From CAXMMR01 sp965198995 (lineage in GTDB: Bacteria; Pseudomonadota; Alphaproteobacteria; Acetobacterales; Acetobacteraceae), in NCBI GenBank assembly GCA_965198995.1, contig CBDAQG010000001.1, forward strand, positions 1 to 64,000: a DNA stretch of 64,000 nt. The letters are read 5' to 3'. The notes beneath the pieces were generated by a model, which was given only the letters and a program-made list of their open reading frames with translations, did no database searches and had not been told where the DNA came from. A program made the translations under genes and the position numbers. Below, piece after piece: positions 25,133 to 34,716 of the stretch. The number at the start of each line of letters is the position of its first letter. Position 1 is the first letter of the stretch.

Positions 25133-26794
25133 GTGATCGAGGATCTCGACCAGCTTGTCGATGGCCAGGCGTTGCAGGCGGATCTGTGCATCGTCGGCGC
25201 CGGCGCCGCCGGGCTGCTGATCGCGCGCGCCTGCATGCAGAGCGGCCTGGACGTGGTGCTGCTCGAGAGCGGCGGCCGGGAAGCCGAGCCGGGCACCGCC
25301 GCGCTGTCGATCGGGGTCAGCGACCCGGAGCTGTTCCGCGGCCTGCAGGCCGGCCGGGCGCGCGGCTTCGGCGGCACGACGACGCTGTGGGGCGGCCAGT
25401 GCCTGCGGCTCGACCCGATCGACTTCGAGCGTCGGAGCTGGGTCCCCGGCAGCGGCTGGCCGATCACCGCCGAGGAGCTGGCGCCCTGGTATGACGCCGC
25501 CGAGCGCGTGCTCGAGATCACGCCGGACGAGGCGCAGCGGCCGGCCTGGGAGCGCTTCGGGCTCGAGCCGCTCTGCTTTGACCGGGCGGCGGTGCGCCCG
25601 GTGCACGGCGTGTTCATCCGCCGGCCTGACCTCGGGCGCCGGTTCCGCGCCCAGATCCAGGCCTCCCGCTCGGTGCGGGTGCTGCTGCACGCCACCGTGC
25701 AGCGCCTGGTGACCAACGCCTTCGGCACCCAGATCGACGCCGTCGAGGTGGCCAGCCTGACCGGCCGGCGGGCGCGGGTGCGGGCGCGCCGGGTCGTGCT
25801 GTGCGCCGGCGCGATCGAGAACGCGCGGCTGCTGCTGCTCTCGGACGACGCCAACCCGAACGGGCTGGGCAACGAGCACGACCAGCTCGGCCGCTACCTG
25901 CAGGACCATCCCTGCGGCCTCGCGGGCACCGTGCACACCGACGCGCCGCGCGTGCTGCAGGACCATTACAACATGCTGTACGGTCGCGGCGGCACCCGCT
26001 TCCTGCCGAAGATCGCGCTGTCCGAGCGGGCGCAGCGCGAGCAGGGCCTGCTCAACTGCGTCGGCCGCCTGGCCTATGATTTCGGCGACGGGTCGGGCAC
26101 CCAGGCGTTGCTCGACCTGGTCGCGACGCTGCGCGAGGGCCGCGGGCTGGCCGCGCTCGGCGGCCGACTCAGCCGCGTCGGCCGCGGCCTGCCGGAGATT
26201 GCGCAGAGCCTGTGGCGGGTCTACGGCCGCGGCCTGTCGCCGGCACCTCGGCCGCGACGCATCCTGCTCGAGGTGTTCAGCGAGCAGACGCCGAACGCCG
26301 ACAGCCGGGTCACCCTCGCCGCGGCGCTGGACGCCTTCGGCCAGCGGCGGGTGAGCGTGGATTGGCGGCTCGACGCGCTGACCGGGCGGACGATGGCCGC
26401 CTTCACCCGACTGGTCGGGCGAGAGTTCTCCCGTCTCGGCCTGGGCTCGCTGCAGACCGAGGCGTGGCTCGACACGGCCGAGCTGAACGCCGGGCCACCG
26501 CGACCGGGGATCGTCGACAGCTACCATCCGGCCGGCACCACCCGGATGGCGAGCGAGCCGAGCCAGGGCGTGGTCGATGCCGACTGCCAGGTGTTCGGCG
26601 TGCACGGCCTCTACGTCGCCGGCTCCGCGGTGTTCCCAACCTCGGGTGCCACCAACCCGACGCTGACCATTGCGGCGATGGCGCTGCGCCTGGCCGAGCG
26701 GTTGCGGCGCGCCTTTGACGACGATGCCTCCCGCCTCGCCCGCCGTCCGGCGCCCGTGGTGACGGCAGCGCCGGCCGAGCGGCGAACCGCATGA
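25133..26794 (+). CDS. GMC-family FAD-dependent oxidoreductase
   Basis: A 553-residue flavoprotein with the FAD-binding LCIVGAGAAGLLIARA block near the N-terminus, FGGTTTLWGGQCLRLDP, CAGAIENARLLLLS, and a complete GMC C-terminal domain (SYHPAGTTRM, GLYVAGSAVFPTSGATNPTLT). The family oxidises alcohol groups of sugars or other substrates. Placed directly before Wzx with a 4-base overlap, it may oxidise a sugar of the lipid-linked repeat unit in the cytoplasm, an inference from position. An AGAGGT site favours the GTG at 25133 over the GTG at 25118. Confidence 0.85.
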   Translation: MIEDLDQLVDGQALQADLCIVGAGAAGLLIARACMQSGLDVVLLESGGREAEPGTAALSIGVSDPELFRGLQAGRARGFGGTTTLWGGQCLRLDPIDFERRSWVPGSGWPITAEELAPWYDAAERVLEITPDEAQRPAWERFGLEPLCFDRAAVRPVHGVFIRRPDLGRRFRAQIQASRSVRVLLHATVQRLVTNAFGTQIDAVEVASLTGRRARVRARRVVLCAGAIENARLLLLSDDANPNGLGNEHDQLGRYLQDHPCGLAGTVHTDAPRVLQDHYNMLYGRGGTRFLPKIALSERAQREQGLLNCVGRLAYDFGDGSGTQALLDLVATLREGRGLAALGGRLSRVGRGLPEIAQSLWRVYGRGLSPAPRPRRILLEVFSEQTPNADSRVTLAAALDAFGQRRVSVDWRLDALTGRTMAAFTRLVGREFSRLGLGSLQTEAWLDTAELNAGPPRPGIVDSYHPAGTTRMASEPSQGVVDADCQVFGVHGLYVAGSAVFPTSGATNPTLTIAAMALRLAERLRRAFDDDASRLARRPAPVVTAAPAERRTA

Positions 26795-28185
26795 GCACGA
26801 CGCCGCTAGGCCTGCGAACGGCCGACATCAAGACGGGTCCGGCCGCGGCGTGGCCGGGCCTGATGGCTCTGCTGTCCCGCCCGGCGGTGTTCGGCGGGCT
26901 GATGCCGGTCGTGACCATCGGCAACGCCCTGGTCGGCATGGCGCTGCCCAAGCTGATGACGCCGTACGCCTTCGGCACCTACTCGCTGGTGGTGACGCTG
27001 TTCCAGTATGGGCTGATCTTCGACGTCGGCGCCTCGCAACTGATCGACAGGACCATCCCAGCGCATCTCGGACGAGGCGAGGTGCAGATCGCCGAGCAGG
27101 TCGGCCAGGAGCTGCTCTGGCTGCGGCTGTTCGTCGCGGCAGCGACGCTGGCGGTGATCGCGCCGACGCTGTTCGGCCTGGCGCTGCTCGGCGTGCTGCC
27201 GTTCCGACCGGGGCTCGGCTTGCTCTCGGCGTTGGCCGGCATCGCCTACATGATCGCCCTGGGGCCGGCCTGCATCTACCGGGCGAACTCGGCGCGGCGC
27301 AACTACGCGCTGTCCTGCATTGCGCTGTCCGTCGGCCTGGTGGTGGCCAGGCCCGGCGGGCTGCTCGCCGGCGGCATGGCCGGGTGCTTCGCCGCACTCG
27401 CCGCCTGGTATGTCGGCTTCGCGGTGCTGTTCCATGGCCGCATGCCGCCGCGCGTCGCCTTGCGGCCCACCGCCCGGCGATCCGGCACGTTGCTGGCGCG
27501 CGGGCTGCCGTTCTTCGCCACCTCGTTCATCTGGGCGTTCTACGTCACCGGCAATCGCTGGTTCGCGGCCTCGCTGATCCCGCGCGCCGCGTTCGGCGAG
27601 TTCGCCTTCGCCGCCAACATCTTCTCGCTGCTGGTGGGCGCGGCCGGCGCGTTCAGCGCGTTCTGGTACCCGCGCCTGTCGGAGAGCATCGCGCGCGGCG
27701 GCGCCTATGCTGCCTCAGGCCGGCTGTGGCGCGATTGCGGCCGGCTGATGGCGGCGATGGCGCTGCTGATGGCGGTCGGGATCGGGCTCGCCGGGCTGCT
27801 GATCACCCTGATCTACCCGCAGTACCGGCTCGGCGTTTCGACCGCACGCATCATGCTGGTCGGCGTGCCGCCGGTCGTGCTCGCGGCCTGGCTGATGCCG
27901 GTCTCGCTGTCGAACGGCCATAAGCCGTGGATCGACGGGCTGGTGGTGTTTCCCGCCGCGACGGCGCTGCTGGGCGTCGCCGAGCACTGGCTGTTCGCGC
28001 GCTACGGCAGCGCCGGCGCCGCGGCGGCCTCCACCGTCAGCGCGCTGCCGCTGGTGGCGATGCAGCTCGGCGTGCTGGTGCATGCCCGCATCCTGCGCCC
28101 GGGCCACGCCGCCGCGCTGCTCGCGGTGACGGTTGCGGCGAGCCTCGGGCTTGGCTTGCTGGTGCTGCTGGTAGGCGCGGGATGA
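26791..28185 (+). CDS. Wzx-like polysaccharide flippase
   Basis: A 464-residue membrane protein of the oligosaccharidyl-lipid flippase/MATE superfamily, with about 12 hydrophobic segments. Features include ALPKLMTPYAFGTYSLVVTL, FDVGASQLIDR and FGEFAFAANIFSLLVGAAGAF, which match Wzx-type proteins where 'FG.Y....' repeats mark the two halves. It would flip the undecaprenyl-linked repeat unit to the periplasm for the Wzy-like polymerase at 11327-12787. It overlaps the GMC gene before it and the epimerase after it by 4 bases each, giving a tight three-gene operon. Confidence 0.85.
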   Translation: MSTTPLGLRTADIKTGPAAAWPGLMALLSRPAVFGGLMPVVTIGNALVGMALPKLMTPYAFGTYSLVVTLFQYGLIFDVGASQLIDRTIPAHLGRGEVQIAEQVGQELLWLRLFVAAATLAVIAPTLFGLALLGVLPFRPGLGLLSALAGIAYMIALGPACIYRANSARRNYALSCIALSVGLVVARPGGLLAGGMAGCFAALAAWYVGFAVLFHGRMPPRVALRPTARRSGTLLARGLPFFATSFIWAFYVTGNRWFAASLIPRAAFGEFAFAANIFSLLVGAAGAFSAFWYPRLSESIARGGAYAASGRLWRDCGRLMAAMALLMAVGIGLAGLLITLIYPQYRLGVSTARIMLVGVPPVVLAAWLMPVSLSNGHKPWIDGLVVFPAATALLGVAEHWLFARYGSAGAAAASTVSALPLVAMQLGVLVHARILRPGHAAALLAVTVAASLGLGLLVLLVGAG

Positions 28186-29228
28186 AGGTCGCCGTCACCG
28201 GCGCGAGCGGCTTCATCGGCGGCCGGCTAGCGCACCTGCTCGAGCAGTCGGGCGCCGGCGTGACACGCCTCACCCGCCGCCACCGGCTGGCCTCGCCCGG
28301 CCGCGCGACCGCGGCGCTGAGCGGCTGCGAGGCGCTCGTGCACTGCGCCTTCGACGCCTATGACGAGGCTGCCAATCTGCGCCTGGCCGAGGCGCTCGGC
28401 TTGGCCTGCACCGCGGCGGGCATCCGGCTCGTGCATCTCAGCACCGCCGCGGTCTACGAGCCGCTGCCGGACGGCCGGCTCACCGAGGCGGCGCCGACCG
28501 ACGCGCCGGGCACCGCCTACAAGGCGACCAAGCTGGCGGTCGAGGCGCGCCTGCTCGACCAGGTTCCGGCCGGCTTGTCGCTCGTCATCCTGCAGCCGAC
28601 CATCGTCTACGGCCCGGCCGGCGGCGCCTGGACCGACGGCCCGGTGCGCGAGCTGCTCACCGGCGAGGTGATGCTGCCCGACGCCGGTCAAGGTCTGTGC
28701 AACGCCGTCCATGTCGACGACGTCTGCCGCGCCGCCATTGCCGCCTGCACCGCCGACCTGCCGTCCGGCGAGCGGCTGCTGGTCAGCGGGCCGGCCGCGG
28801 TCACCTGGCAGCACTTCCTCGGCGCCTACCAGGCGATGCTCGGGGTGGACGCGCTGCGCCTCGAGCCGCCCGGCCGCTCGATATCGCCTGCCGCGGCAGC
28901 CGCACCATCCTCCGGGCTCAAGCAGACGCTGCGCCGGCTCGTGCTGAACCGGCTCGGCGCCACCGGGCGCTCAAGGCTGAACTATGCGGTGCGGCGCCTG
29001 CGCGGCCGCCAGGTCTACTACGCCGTCGGCGCCAAGCGGGCACTCTACGAGGCGCGCTGCACGGTCAGCACCGCCAAGGCGACGACCCTGCTGGGCTGGA
29101 CGCCACGACTGGACCTCGCGGAGGGGATGGCGGCGACGAGCGACTACGTGCGAGCGACGTATCAGCACGGCAAGGACCTTCAGCCTTCGACCCGATCAAA
29201 GGCGACGCCTTTGAACTCCGCCAGTTAA
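28182..29228 (+). CDS. NAD-dependent epimerase/dehydratase
   Basis: A 348-residue extended SDR starting MKVAVTGASGFIGGRLAHLL, with HLSTAAVYEP, AYKATKLAVEARLL (the YxxxK appears as Y-K-A-T-K), LQPTIVYGPAGG and NAVHVDDVCRAA. It resembles UDP-sugar epimerases and dehydratases of the GalE superfamily, though the substrate is uncertain. The start overlaps the Wzx stop (ATGA). The final residues (STRSKATPLNSAS) fall inside a piece of the intergenic repeat at 29185-29226, so the C-terminus has probably been replaced by repeat sequence. Confidence 0.82.
   Translation: MKVAVTGASGFIGGRLAHLLEQSGAGVTRLTRRHRLASPGRATAALSGCEALVHCAFDAYDEAANLRLAEALGLACTAAGIRLVHLSTAAVYEPLPDGRLTEAAPTDAPGTAYKATKLAVEARLLDQVPAGLSLVILQPTIVYGPAGGAWTDGPVRELLTGEVMLPDAGQGLCNAVHVDDVCRAAIAACTADLPSGERLLVSGPAAVTWQHFLGAYQAMLGVDALRLEPPGRSISPAAAAAPSSGLKQTLRRLVLNRLGATGRSRLNYAVRRLRGRQVYYAVGAKRALYEARCTVSTAKATTLLGWTPRLDLAEGMAATSDYVRATYQHGKDLQPSTRSKATPLNSAS
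29185..29226. repeat. partial GC-rich palindrome, copy 6
   Basis: Only the second module survives: CGACCCGATCAAAGGCGACG followed by CCTTTGAACTCC, a diverged form of ATTAAAGGCGGAGCCTTTAA. It overlaps the last codons and stop of the epimerase gene and lies in front of a convergent gene. Confidence 0.7.
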
Positions 29229-29261
29229 GTCCCTACCCGACACGACCCTGCGGACAGAAGT

Positions 29262-30995
29262 TTACCGGATCAGGCGGTTCACCACGTCGGCCACATCGCT
29301 GGCTACAGTCTGGTAGCCATAATCGGTGAAGTGGATGCCATCCGAAATGTAGACGTGCTCGTTGGCGATCGCATCCGGCCCGCCCAGAACCGGGTCGCCG
29401 GCGAGGTCGACCATGCCGTCGGCGAACTCACGCCAGCTGCCGACGATCAGCGCGTTCAGACTGCGCCGCTCGGCCTCAATCGTCGGGGTGAAGGAGCGCC
29501 GCGGCGTCACCGTGCAGACGACGACGCGAAAGCCGATGTGGCGCGCCGCCGCCGCATAGCGCCGCAGCGCTTCGAACGTCTGGCGCCCGGAGCGGCCGTT
29601 CTGCAGGTCGTTGGTGCCGGCCAGCACCGAAAGCACGTTGTTGCGCGCGTAAGGATTGTAGAGCTTGGACGTAAACGGCCCGAAACGATCGACCAGGCCG
29701 CCCGGCCCATCCAGCATCTTGCCCGCCCAGGCGGCGTCGTAGAACACGAAGCCGGACGGCAGCAGCCGCTCCATGTCGCGCCCGTAGCTCTGCAGGTACA
29801 GGCTGGCGATGCCCTGGCTGATCGAGTCACCGTCGATGACGTAGGTGTCCTGCTGTTGCTGCGGAATGGCGAAGGTCTCGCCCATTGCCTGCAGGCCGAA
29901 GAAGCGGTCGCCCGGCGAGAGCGGCCGGTCATACAGGATCAGGCTGGACAGCTCCATCATGCCGAACTGGCCGAACGCCACGGTCTTGCCGATGAAGCCT
30001 CCCGCGTGCGTCGCCGCGGCGACCTTGCCGATCTGGCTGAGATGGTTGCGATAGTTGCTGATGATGCCGTCAGGCGAGGCGGAGATCAGCCCGATCGCCG
30101 GCGTCAGCGAGGCGTGGCCAGGCAGCTCGGCGAGGTGCTTGGCGTCGCCGACATAGAAATCGCCATGCGCGTCCCAAAAGCCGAAGCCGAACGGGTCATC
30201 GTCGGTGCCGAGCTCGAGCAGCGGCGAGATCATCGAGGCGTTGTGGAAGCGGCCGGTCCACAGCAGGCCCATGCTGCCGCTGTTGAGCGAAACGCCGTCG
30301 GGCAGCACCAGGAAGCGCGGCGGCGCGCCGCTCGTCATCTCGAAATCCCAAACGATCGACACCGCGTTGCCAACCCGGTGCGACAGGCGAACGATTGGCC
30401 TGGCGAGGGGCACGTCCTGGGTCGCGTCGTTGCCATGCCCGCCTTGGTCATACCATTTGGCAACGCGGCACTCGGTCTGGGCGCAGAAGCCGGCGAGCAA
30501 CGTCTCGTCCAGCGCGCCGCTCGGCATGAAGCCGATGTCGAGCGCACTGCCATCGCTGCCGCGCACGACGTTGAGCGCCGGACCGGCATAGGCGGCGGTC
30601 AGCCGCCGAGTGCCATAGGCAGCCACCGGCTTGCTGCCGCCAATCTCGTCGACCGGCGGCCCGGCCGGCTCCTGGTAGAGCCAAACCGCCTGGCCATGGC
30701 CCTGCTCGCGCATCGCCCAGCTCTGCCCGGCGCCGTCGAGCCAATGCTCGTCCTGAACGTAGGCCGGCACGGTGTCGCCAGGCCCGGGCCGCCGCTGGGT
30801 GACGCTCGGCACCAAACCGACGAGGAACGGAGACGGCGGCACAGCTTGCGGCGGCGAGGCCATAACGCTGCTGGTCAGCGGCGTCCTGGTCGGTCCCGCC
30901 GCCGCCGGCAGCAGCAGGGCGCAGCTAATTCCCGCTGCAGCAGCAACGCCAGCGCGCATCCGGTTCGGCATCCGCCACCATCCATGGATATCCAC
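29262..30995 (-). CDS. secreted SGNH/GDSL hydrolase with N-terminal arabinofuranosidase-B-like domain
   Basis: The protein has a signal peptide (hydrophobic to about residue 34; the ATGs at 30971 and 30959 are also plausible starts). Residues about 120-365 resemble the GH54/LamG-like domain of alpha-L-arabinofuranosidase B: YGTRRLTAAYAGPALNVVRG, DIGFMPSG, WYDQGGHGNDATQ. Residues 385-577 are an SGNH esterase with DGDSISQG (S391), GTND (N462) and DGIHFTDYG (D552, H555), so the triad is complete. The likely role is deacylating or trimming the exopolysaccharide outside the cytoplasm. The two-domain fusion is uncommon, and the N-terminal part may bind rather than cut. Confidence 0.8.
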   Translation of the reverse strand: MDIHGWWRMPNRMRAGVAAAAGISCALLLPAAAGPTRTPLTSSVMASPPQAVPPSPFLVGLVPSVTQRRPGPGDTVPAYVQDEHWLDGAGQSWAMREQGHGQAVWLYQEPAGPPVDEIGGSKPVAAYGTRRLTAAYAGPALNVVRGSDGSALDIGFMPSGALDETLLAGFCAQTECRVAKWYDQGGHGNDATQDVPLARPIVRLSHRVGNAVSIVWDFEMTSGAPPRFLVLPDGVSLNSGSMGLLWTGRFHNASMISPLLELGTDDDPFGFGFWDAHGDFYVGDAKHLAELPGHASLTPAIGLISASPDGIISNYRNHLSQIGKVAAATHAGGFIGKTVAFGQFGMMELSSLILYDRPLSPGDRFFGLQAMGETFAIPQQQQDTYVIDGDSISQGIASLYLQSYGRDMERLLPSGFVFYDAAWAGKMLDGPGGLVDRFGPFTSKLYNPYARNNVLSVLAGTNDLQNGRSGRQTFEALRRYAAAARHIGFRVVVCTVTPRRSFTPTIEAERRSLNALIVGSWREFADGMVDLAGDPVLGGPDAIANEHVYISDGIHFTDYGYQTVASDVADVVNRLIR

Positions 30996-31078
30996 GGTGT
31001 CTCAAATAGCATGCGCCGACACGACAGCTGGAACACGCATTGGGATTAGCCGGGTGTAGTCCGTCCGGGACGCAGCCT

Positions 31079-31252
31079 GAAGGAAAGCCAGGGGCTTTGC
31101 CCCTAGACCCCATTAAAGGCGGAGCCTTTAAAATCCATGACTTCTTCATTTTCGCTTGGCGAGGGCGAGGGCAATGGTTCGCCCAAAATCCTGTCAGACA
31201 AGGGTCTGGGGCCTCACGGCCCCAGCGGGTCCAGGGCAGAGCCCTGGACTGT
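31079..31252. repeat. GC-rich bimodular palindrome, full copy 7
   Basis: Left half: CCAGGGGCTTTGCCCCTAG and ATTAAAGGCGGAGCCTTTAA. Right half: TGGGGCCTCACGGCCCCA and CCAGGGCAGAGCCCTGG. A spacer of about 60 bases separates them. The right half overlaps the 3' end of the neighbouring glycosyltransferase gene and codes its final residues. Confidence 0.88.
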
Positions 31253-32375
31253 CTTCTCCCGCGCCCATCAACGCCGCCGCGATCCGTGCAGCCGCACTGT
31301 CCGGCGTCAGCCGCGCGATGCGCCGCCGCGCCGCCTTGCGCATCGCCACCATTTGTTCCGGTGAAGTATCGAGCGCTTGGGCGATCGCGGCGGCCATTGC
31401 GGTGGGCACCGACGCGTCGAACGCCCAGCCATTATGGCCGTCCTCCACCAGCTCGGTCACCGCCTGCGCCAGCACGCTGCCCAGCACCGGCAGCCCGGCG
31501 GCCATGGCCTCGTTCACCACCAGGCCCCACTCGTCCAGCAGGCTTGGGAACGCCAGCAGGTCGCACTGCGCGTAGTAGCCGGGCATGTCGCCATACGGCA
31601 CCGCGCCGCAAAAGCGCTGCGTCAGGTTTGCCGGCAGGTCGAGTGCCGCCAGGGTCGCCGCCAGCTCGCCGTCACCCAGCCACCAGAGCTCGACAGCGCG
31701 CTCGGGATGCGCCCGTGCCCAGGCGGCCAGCGCCTCGGTGAACGGCACCAGCCCCTTGCGCGCGGTGAGCGTGCCGGCGACGAGCAGTCGGCTGGCCAGG
31801 CCCTCGTCGCGCTGCCGCGGCACGGCGGCGAACCGCGTGACGTCGACCGGCTGGTTGATGCGGTGGATCACCGCGTCCGGCACGCCGAAGCCGGCGATGT
31901 AGCGCGCGCCGCTTTCGCCGTTCACCAGCACCGCGTCGGCGCGTGCGAGGATGAAGCGGCGCAGCAGCATCCGCGCGCGGCCCCAGTTGCGCTCGCTATG
32001 CTCCGACAACTTGCACCAGATCAGCAGCCGAACCCGCGGACGCAGCAGCTTGTAGAGCACCGCCTGCAGGCTGCGCGCGCCGAGCTCGACGGAGATCACC
32101 GCGTCGGGGCGGAACCGCCACAGGCGAGGGATCGTGTCGTATGGCACGTGCAACTGCAGCTCGCGCGAAAAGCCGAGGCTGTCACGATACGGCCGGCGCA
32201 GGGTCACGTTCCGCTGCACCACGACGTCCAGCGTGCCCCACTCCACAGCCCAGCCGCGGTCGCTTTCCATCGGCGTCGAGACCAGCACGCGAAACGCGCT
32301 CAGCCGGGCGGCCAGCCGCTCGTAGAACAGCACCCGATAAGGCGCGACAAAGTTCTGCAGCAGCGCTACACGCAT
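31194..32375 (-). CDS. GT4-family glycosyltransferase
   Basis: This 393-residue enzyme starts MRVALLQNFVAPYRVLFYER, a typical N-terminal GT4 acceptor-side strand. The donor domain has LLVAGTLTARKGL, LWWLGDGELAATL, RFCGAVPYGDMPGYYAQCDLL, FPSLLDEWGLVVNEAMAAGL. It probably adds a sugar to the exopolysaccharide unit. The ATG at 32375 is preferred over the upstream one because it matches the conserved N-terminus. The last 20 or so residues (GEDSPGLCPGPAGAVRPQTL) come from the intergenic repeat at 31079-31252. Confidence 0.85.
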   Translation of the reverse strand: MRVALLQNFVAPYRVLFYERLAARLSAFRVLVSTPMESDRGWAVEWGTLDVVVQRNVTLRRPYRDSLGFSRELQLHVPYDTIPRLWRFRPDAVISVELGARSLQAVLYKLLRPRVRLLIWCKLSEHSERNWGRARMLLRRFILARADAVLVNGESGARYIAGFGVPDAVIHRINQPVDVTRFAAVPRQRDEGLASRLLVAGTLTARKGLVPFTEALAAWARAHPERAVELWWLGDGELAATLAALDLPANLTQRFCGAVPYGDMPGYYAQCDLLAFPSLLDEWGLVVNEAMAAGLPVLGSVLAQAVTELVEDGHNGWAFDASVPTAMAAAIAQALDTSPEQMVAMRKAARRRIARLTPDSAAARIAAALMGAGEDSPGLCPGPAGAVRPQTLV

Positions 32376-32399
32376 GGTCTCTTCCGTGATTAAAGTTTT

Positions 32400-32423
32400 G
32401 GTTCTTCTTTTCAAAAAAGAACC
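32400..32423. terminator. A/T-rich hairpin between co-oriented genes
   Basis: GGTTCTTCTTTTCAAAAAAGAACC is a near-perfect palindrome with an A/T core in an otherwise GC-rich genome. It lies 7 bases beyond the stop of the Wzc-like gene and 25 bases before the next start, so it may terminate or attenuate read-through. The same kind of element occurs at 45813-45923. Confidence 0.6.
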
Positions 32424-32429
32424 GCTCGC

Positions 32430-34586
32430 CTACCGCTCCAAGTAAAGCCCGGTGCGTCGCTGGGTGATCCCCAAGGTCGAGTAGCGGCCATACTGGTCAA
32501 GATCCACCATCGAGAGCAGCACGCCGCTGATCCGCCCACCCGCCGTCACCACCTGGCGCAGCGCCGCCGCCGCCGCCTGGCAGCGCGTGTCCTGCCAGCG
32601 CACGACGAACACCGTTTCATCGGCGAGGCGGCACAGATGCCGGCTGTCGGAGATCGCCAGCACCGGCGCGCAGTCGAGCAGGACGAGGTCGTAGCTGTTG
32701 CACAGCACGTGGACGAGCTTGTGCATCTCGACGGAGGCGAACAGGTCGGGCGCGGTGTTGCCGAGCGCGCCGGCGCTGACCAGGGAGGCCGCCGAGAGCG
32801 GATCCTTGCGCAGCACGTCGATCAGCGTCGCTTTGCCGGTCAGCACCTCGACGAGGCCCGGGCCGCGCGGCGCGTTGAACGCCTTGTGCAGCATCGGCCG
32901 GCGCAGGTCGCAGTCGACGATCACGACGCGCTTGCCGCAGCTTGCCATCATGCGCGCCATCGACAGCGAGATCGCGGTCTTGCCCTCGCCTGGCAGCGCC
33001 GAGGTCATCAGGATGACCTTCGGCACGTGCTTGGTGTTGGCCAGCATCAGGCTGGTGTGCAGCGAGCGGATCGCCTCGCCGTACGGCGTGTTCGGCGCGT
33101 CGAGGACGTAGCGCTCGGGCGAGCGGCGCTTGGTCTCGCGTCGCTTGAGCAGCGGCATGACGCCGAGCGCCGGCAAGCCGAGCGTCGCCTCGAGCTGCTC
33201 GACGGTCAGGAAGCCGCGGTCCAGGCCCTCGACGGCGAGCGCGAGCAGGGCCGCGACCAGGCACGAGGCGACGAACACGCCCGGCAGGATGATGCTCTTC
33301 TTGGGAAACGAGGCCTCCTGCGGCCATTCCGCGCCCGAGACGATCTTGGCGTCCGGCTGCTGCAGGCCGCTCTGGATCTGCGTCTCCTTGGCGCGCTCCA
33401 GCACGCGGTCGTACAGTGCCCGGTCGGCGTCGGCGTCCTGCTGGAGCGCCCGCATCTCGATCTCGCTCTGGTTGCCGGTGGCGCTCTGCCCGCGCAGCTT
33501 GGCGAGGTTGGTCTCGAGCCGCCGCTCGCTCGCCTGCGCCGAGACCAGCCGCTGGCGCATCTCGAACTCGTTGGGGTCGATCGTCGAGGCGCCGGCGAGC
33601 CGCGCCTGGGCGGTGGCGACCTGGTCCTGGGCGCGCATCACCTCCTGGCCGAGCGTGCTCATCTGCTCGGTGATCAGCGACGTCGTCTGGCCACGGGTCA
33701 GCCCCATGCGGCGCTGGTAGGCGACCACGGCGTCGTCGGCGGCGACCATCTGCTCGCGTAGCTCGGTCACCCGCTGGTCGAGCCAGACATGCGCCTGCGT
33801 CGTCGCATCGGTCTTGGCGCGCAGCTGGTTGGCGATGTAGGCGCTGGCGACGGCGTTGGCGAGGCCGGCGGCGAGCACCGGGCTTTGCGAGGTGAAGCTC
33901 ACGCCGATCACCCGCGAGCGGCCCTTGCCGGCGACGTCGAGGCTCTGCAGAAAGCTGTCGACCGGCACTGAAAGCGGATCGCGCGGCGACACCAGCGGCC
34001 CGATCAGCGCGTCGGCGGGGTCCGCGGCCGGCGTCGGCGTGGCCGGCAGCGTCGCAAGGAAGTTGCCGTGGCGGTGCCAGAGGCGATGCACCAGCGGCTG
34101 CACGGCGCGCATCAGCGCGTCGGCCTGAACGCTGACGAAGGCCTTGGCCATCGCAATCAAGCCGGGCGGACGCAGCGCCGGGTTGAACTCGGCCCGCTTG
34201 TCGAGGTGGAACCGCTCGACGATGGAGCGGGCGATGTCGCGCGAGCGCAGCACCTGGATCTCGCTCTCGATCACGTCGCTGTCGCCGGTCAAGCCGGACA
34301 GCACCGCCTTGAGGTCGACCACCTGCTCCTGCTGCGGCCCCACGATCAGGTCGGCCTCGGCGGTGTAGCGCGGCGTGAGGTGGTTGACGGCGAGCAGCGC
34401 CAGCCCGTTCAGCACCAGCACGGTCACGATCACCAGCCGGCTGCGACGCATGAAGCTGCGGCCGAGGCTGCGCAGCTTGGCCGACGCGCCCTCGCCCGGC
34501 CCGGCCATGACCCAGTTCGGCTCGAGCACCATCGGCCGGTCCGCACTGCCGGCGCGCCCAAGTGTCAGCATCGGCGGGTTGGCCAT
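32430..34586 (-). CDS. Wzc/GumC-like polysaccharide co-polymerase with tyrosine-kinase domain
   Basis: A 718-residue inner-membrane protein that controls chain length and export. It has a membrane helix at about 52-69, a Wzz-type periplasmic region with coiled coils (about 240-400), a second helix at 432-453, and a C-terminal BY-kinase domain. The latter shows Walker A at 529-537 (SALPGEGKT), Walker A' at 554-564 (VVIVDCDLRRP) and Walker B ending D638 (LVLLDCAPV). Only three Tyr lie in the tail (Y699, Y702, Y715), fewer than in Wzc, so autophosphorylation capacity may be reduced. A GAGGAG site 6 bases upstream supports the start at 34586. No outer-membrane Wza-type gene is in the window. Confidence 0.92.
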   Translation of the reverse strand: MANPPMLTLGRAGSADRPMVLEPNWVMAGPGEGASAKLRSLGRSFMRRSRLVIVTVLVLNGLALLAVNHLTPRYTAEADLIVGPQQEQVVDLKAVLSGLTGDSDVIESEIQVLRSRDIARSIVERFHLDKRAEFNPALRPPGLIAMAKAFVSVQADALMRAVQPLVHRLWHRHGNFLATLPATPTPAADPADALIGPLVSPRDPLSVPVDSFLQSLDVAGKGRSRVIGVSFTSQSPVLAAGLANAVASAYIANQLRAKTDATTQAHVWLDQRVTELREQMVAADDAVVAYQRRMGLTRGQTTSLITEQMSTLGQEVMRAQDQVATAQARLAGASTIDPNEFEMRQRLVSAQASERRLETNLAKLRGQSATGNQSEIEMRALQQDADADRALYDRVLERAKETQIQSGLQQPDAKIVSGAEWPQEASFPKKSIILPGVFVASCLVAALLALAVEGLDRGFLTVEQLEATLGLPALGVMPLLKRRETKRRSPERYVLDAPNTPYGEAIRSLHTSLMLANTKHVPKVILMTSALPGEGKTAISLSMARMMASCGKRVVIVDCDLRRPMLHKAFNAPRGPGLVEVLTGKATLIDVLRKDPLSAASLVSAGALGNTAPDLFASVEMHKLVHVLCNSYDLVLLDCAPVLAISDSRHLCRLADETVFVVRWQDTRCQAAAAALRQVVTAGGRISGVLLSMVDLDQYGRYSTLGITQRRTGLYLER

Positions 34587-34716
34587 GCGGGGCTCCTCGT
34601 CTCCGATCGCCCGCAGGCGGGGATCCTTCAAGACGCCGCAGGATAGCAGCAACGCCGGCCGCCCCTTGGAATGTATGCGGATTACTCCGTCCGGCGGCGC
34701 GGCCGGATCAGCCCGC

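Noticed and set aside
29331..31049. 572-residue open frame opposite the SGNH hydrolase
   Set aside because: Shadow frame; the reverse strand encodes clear SGNH blocks.
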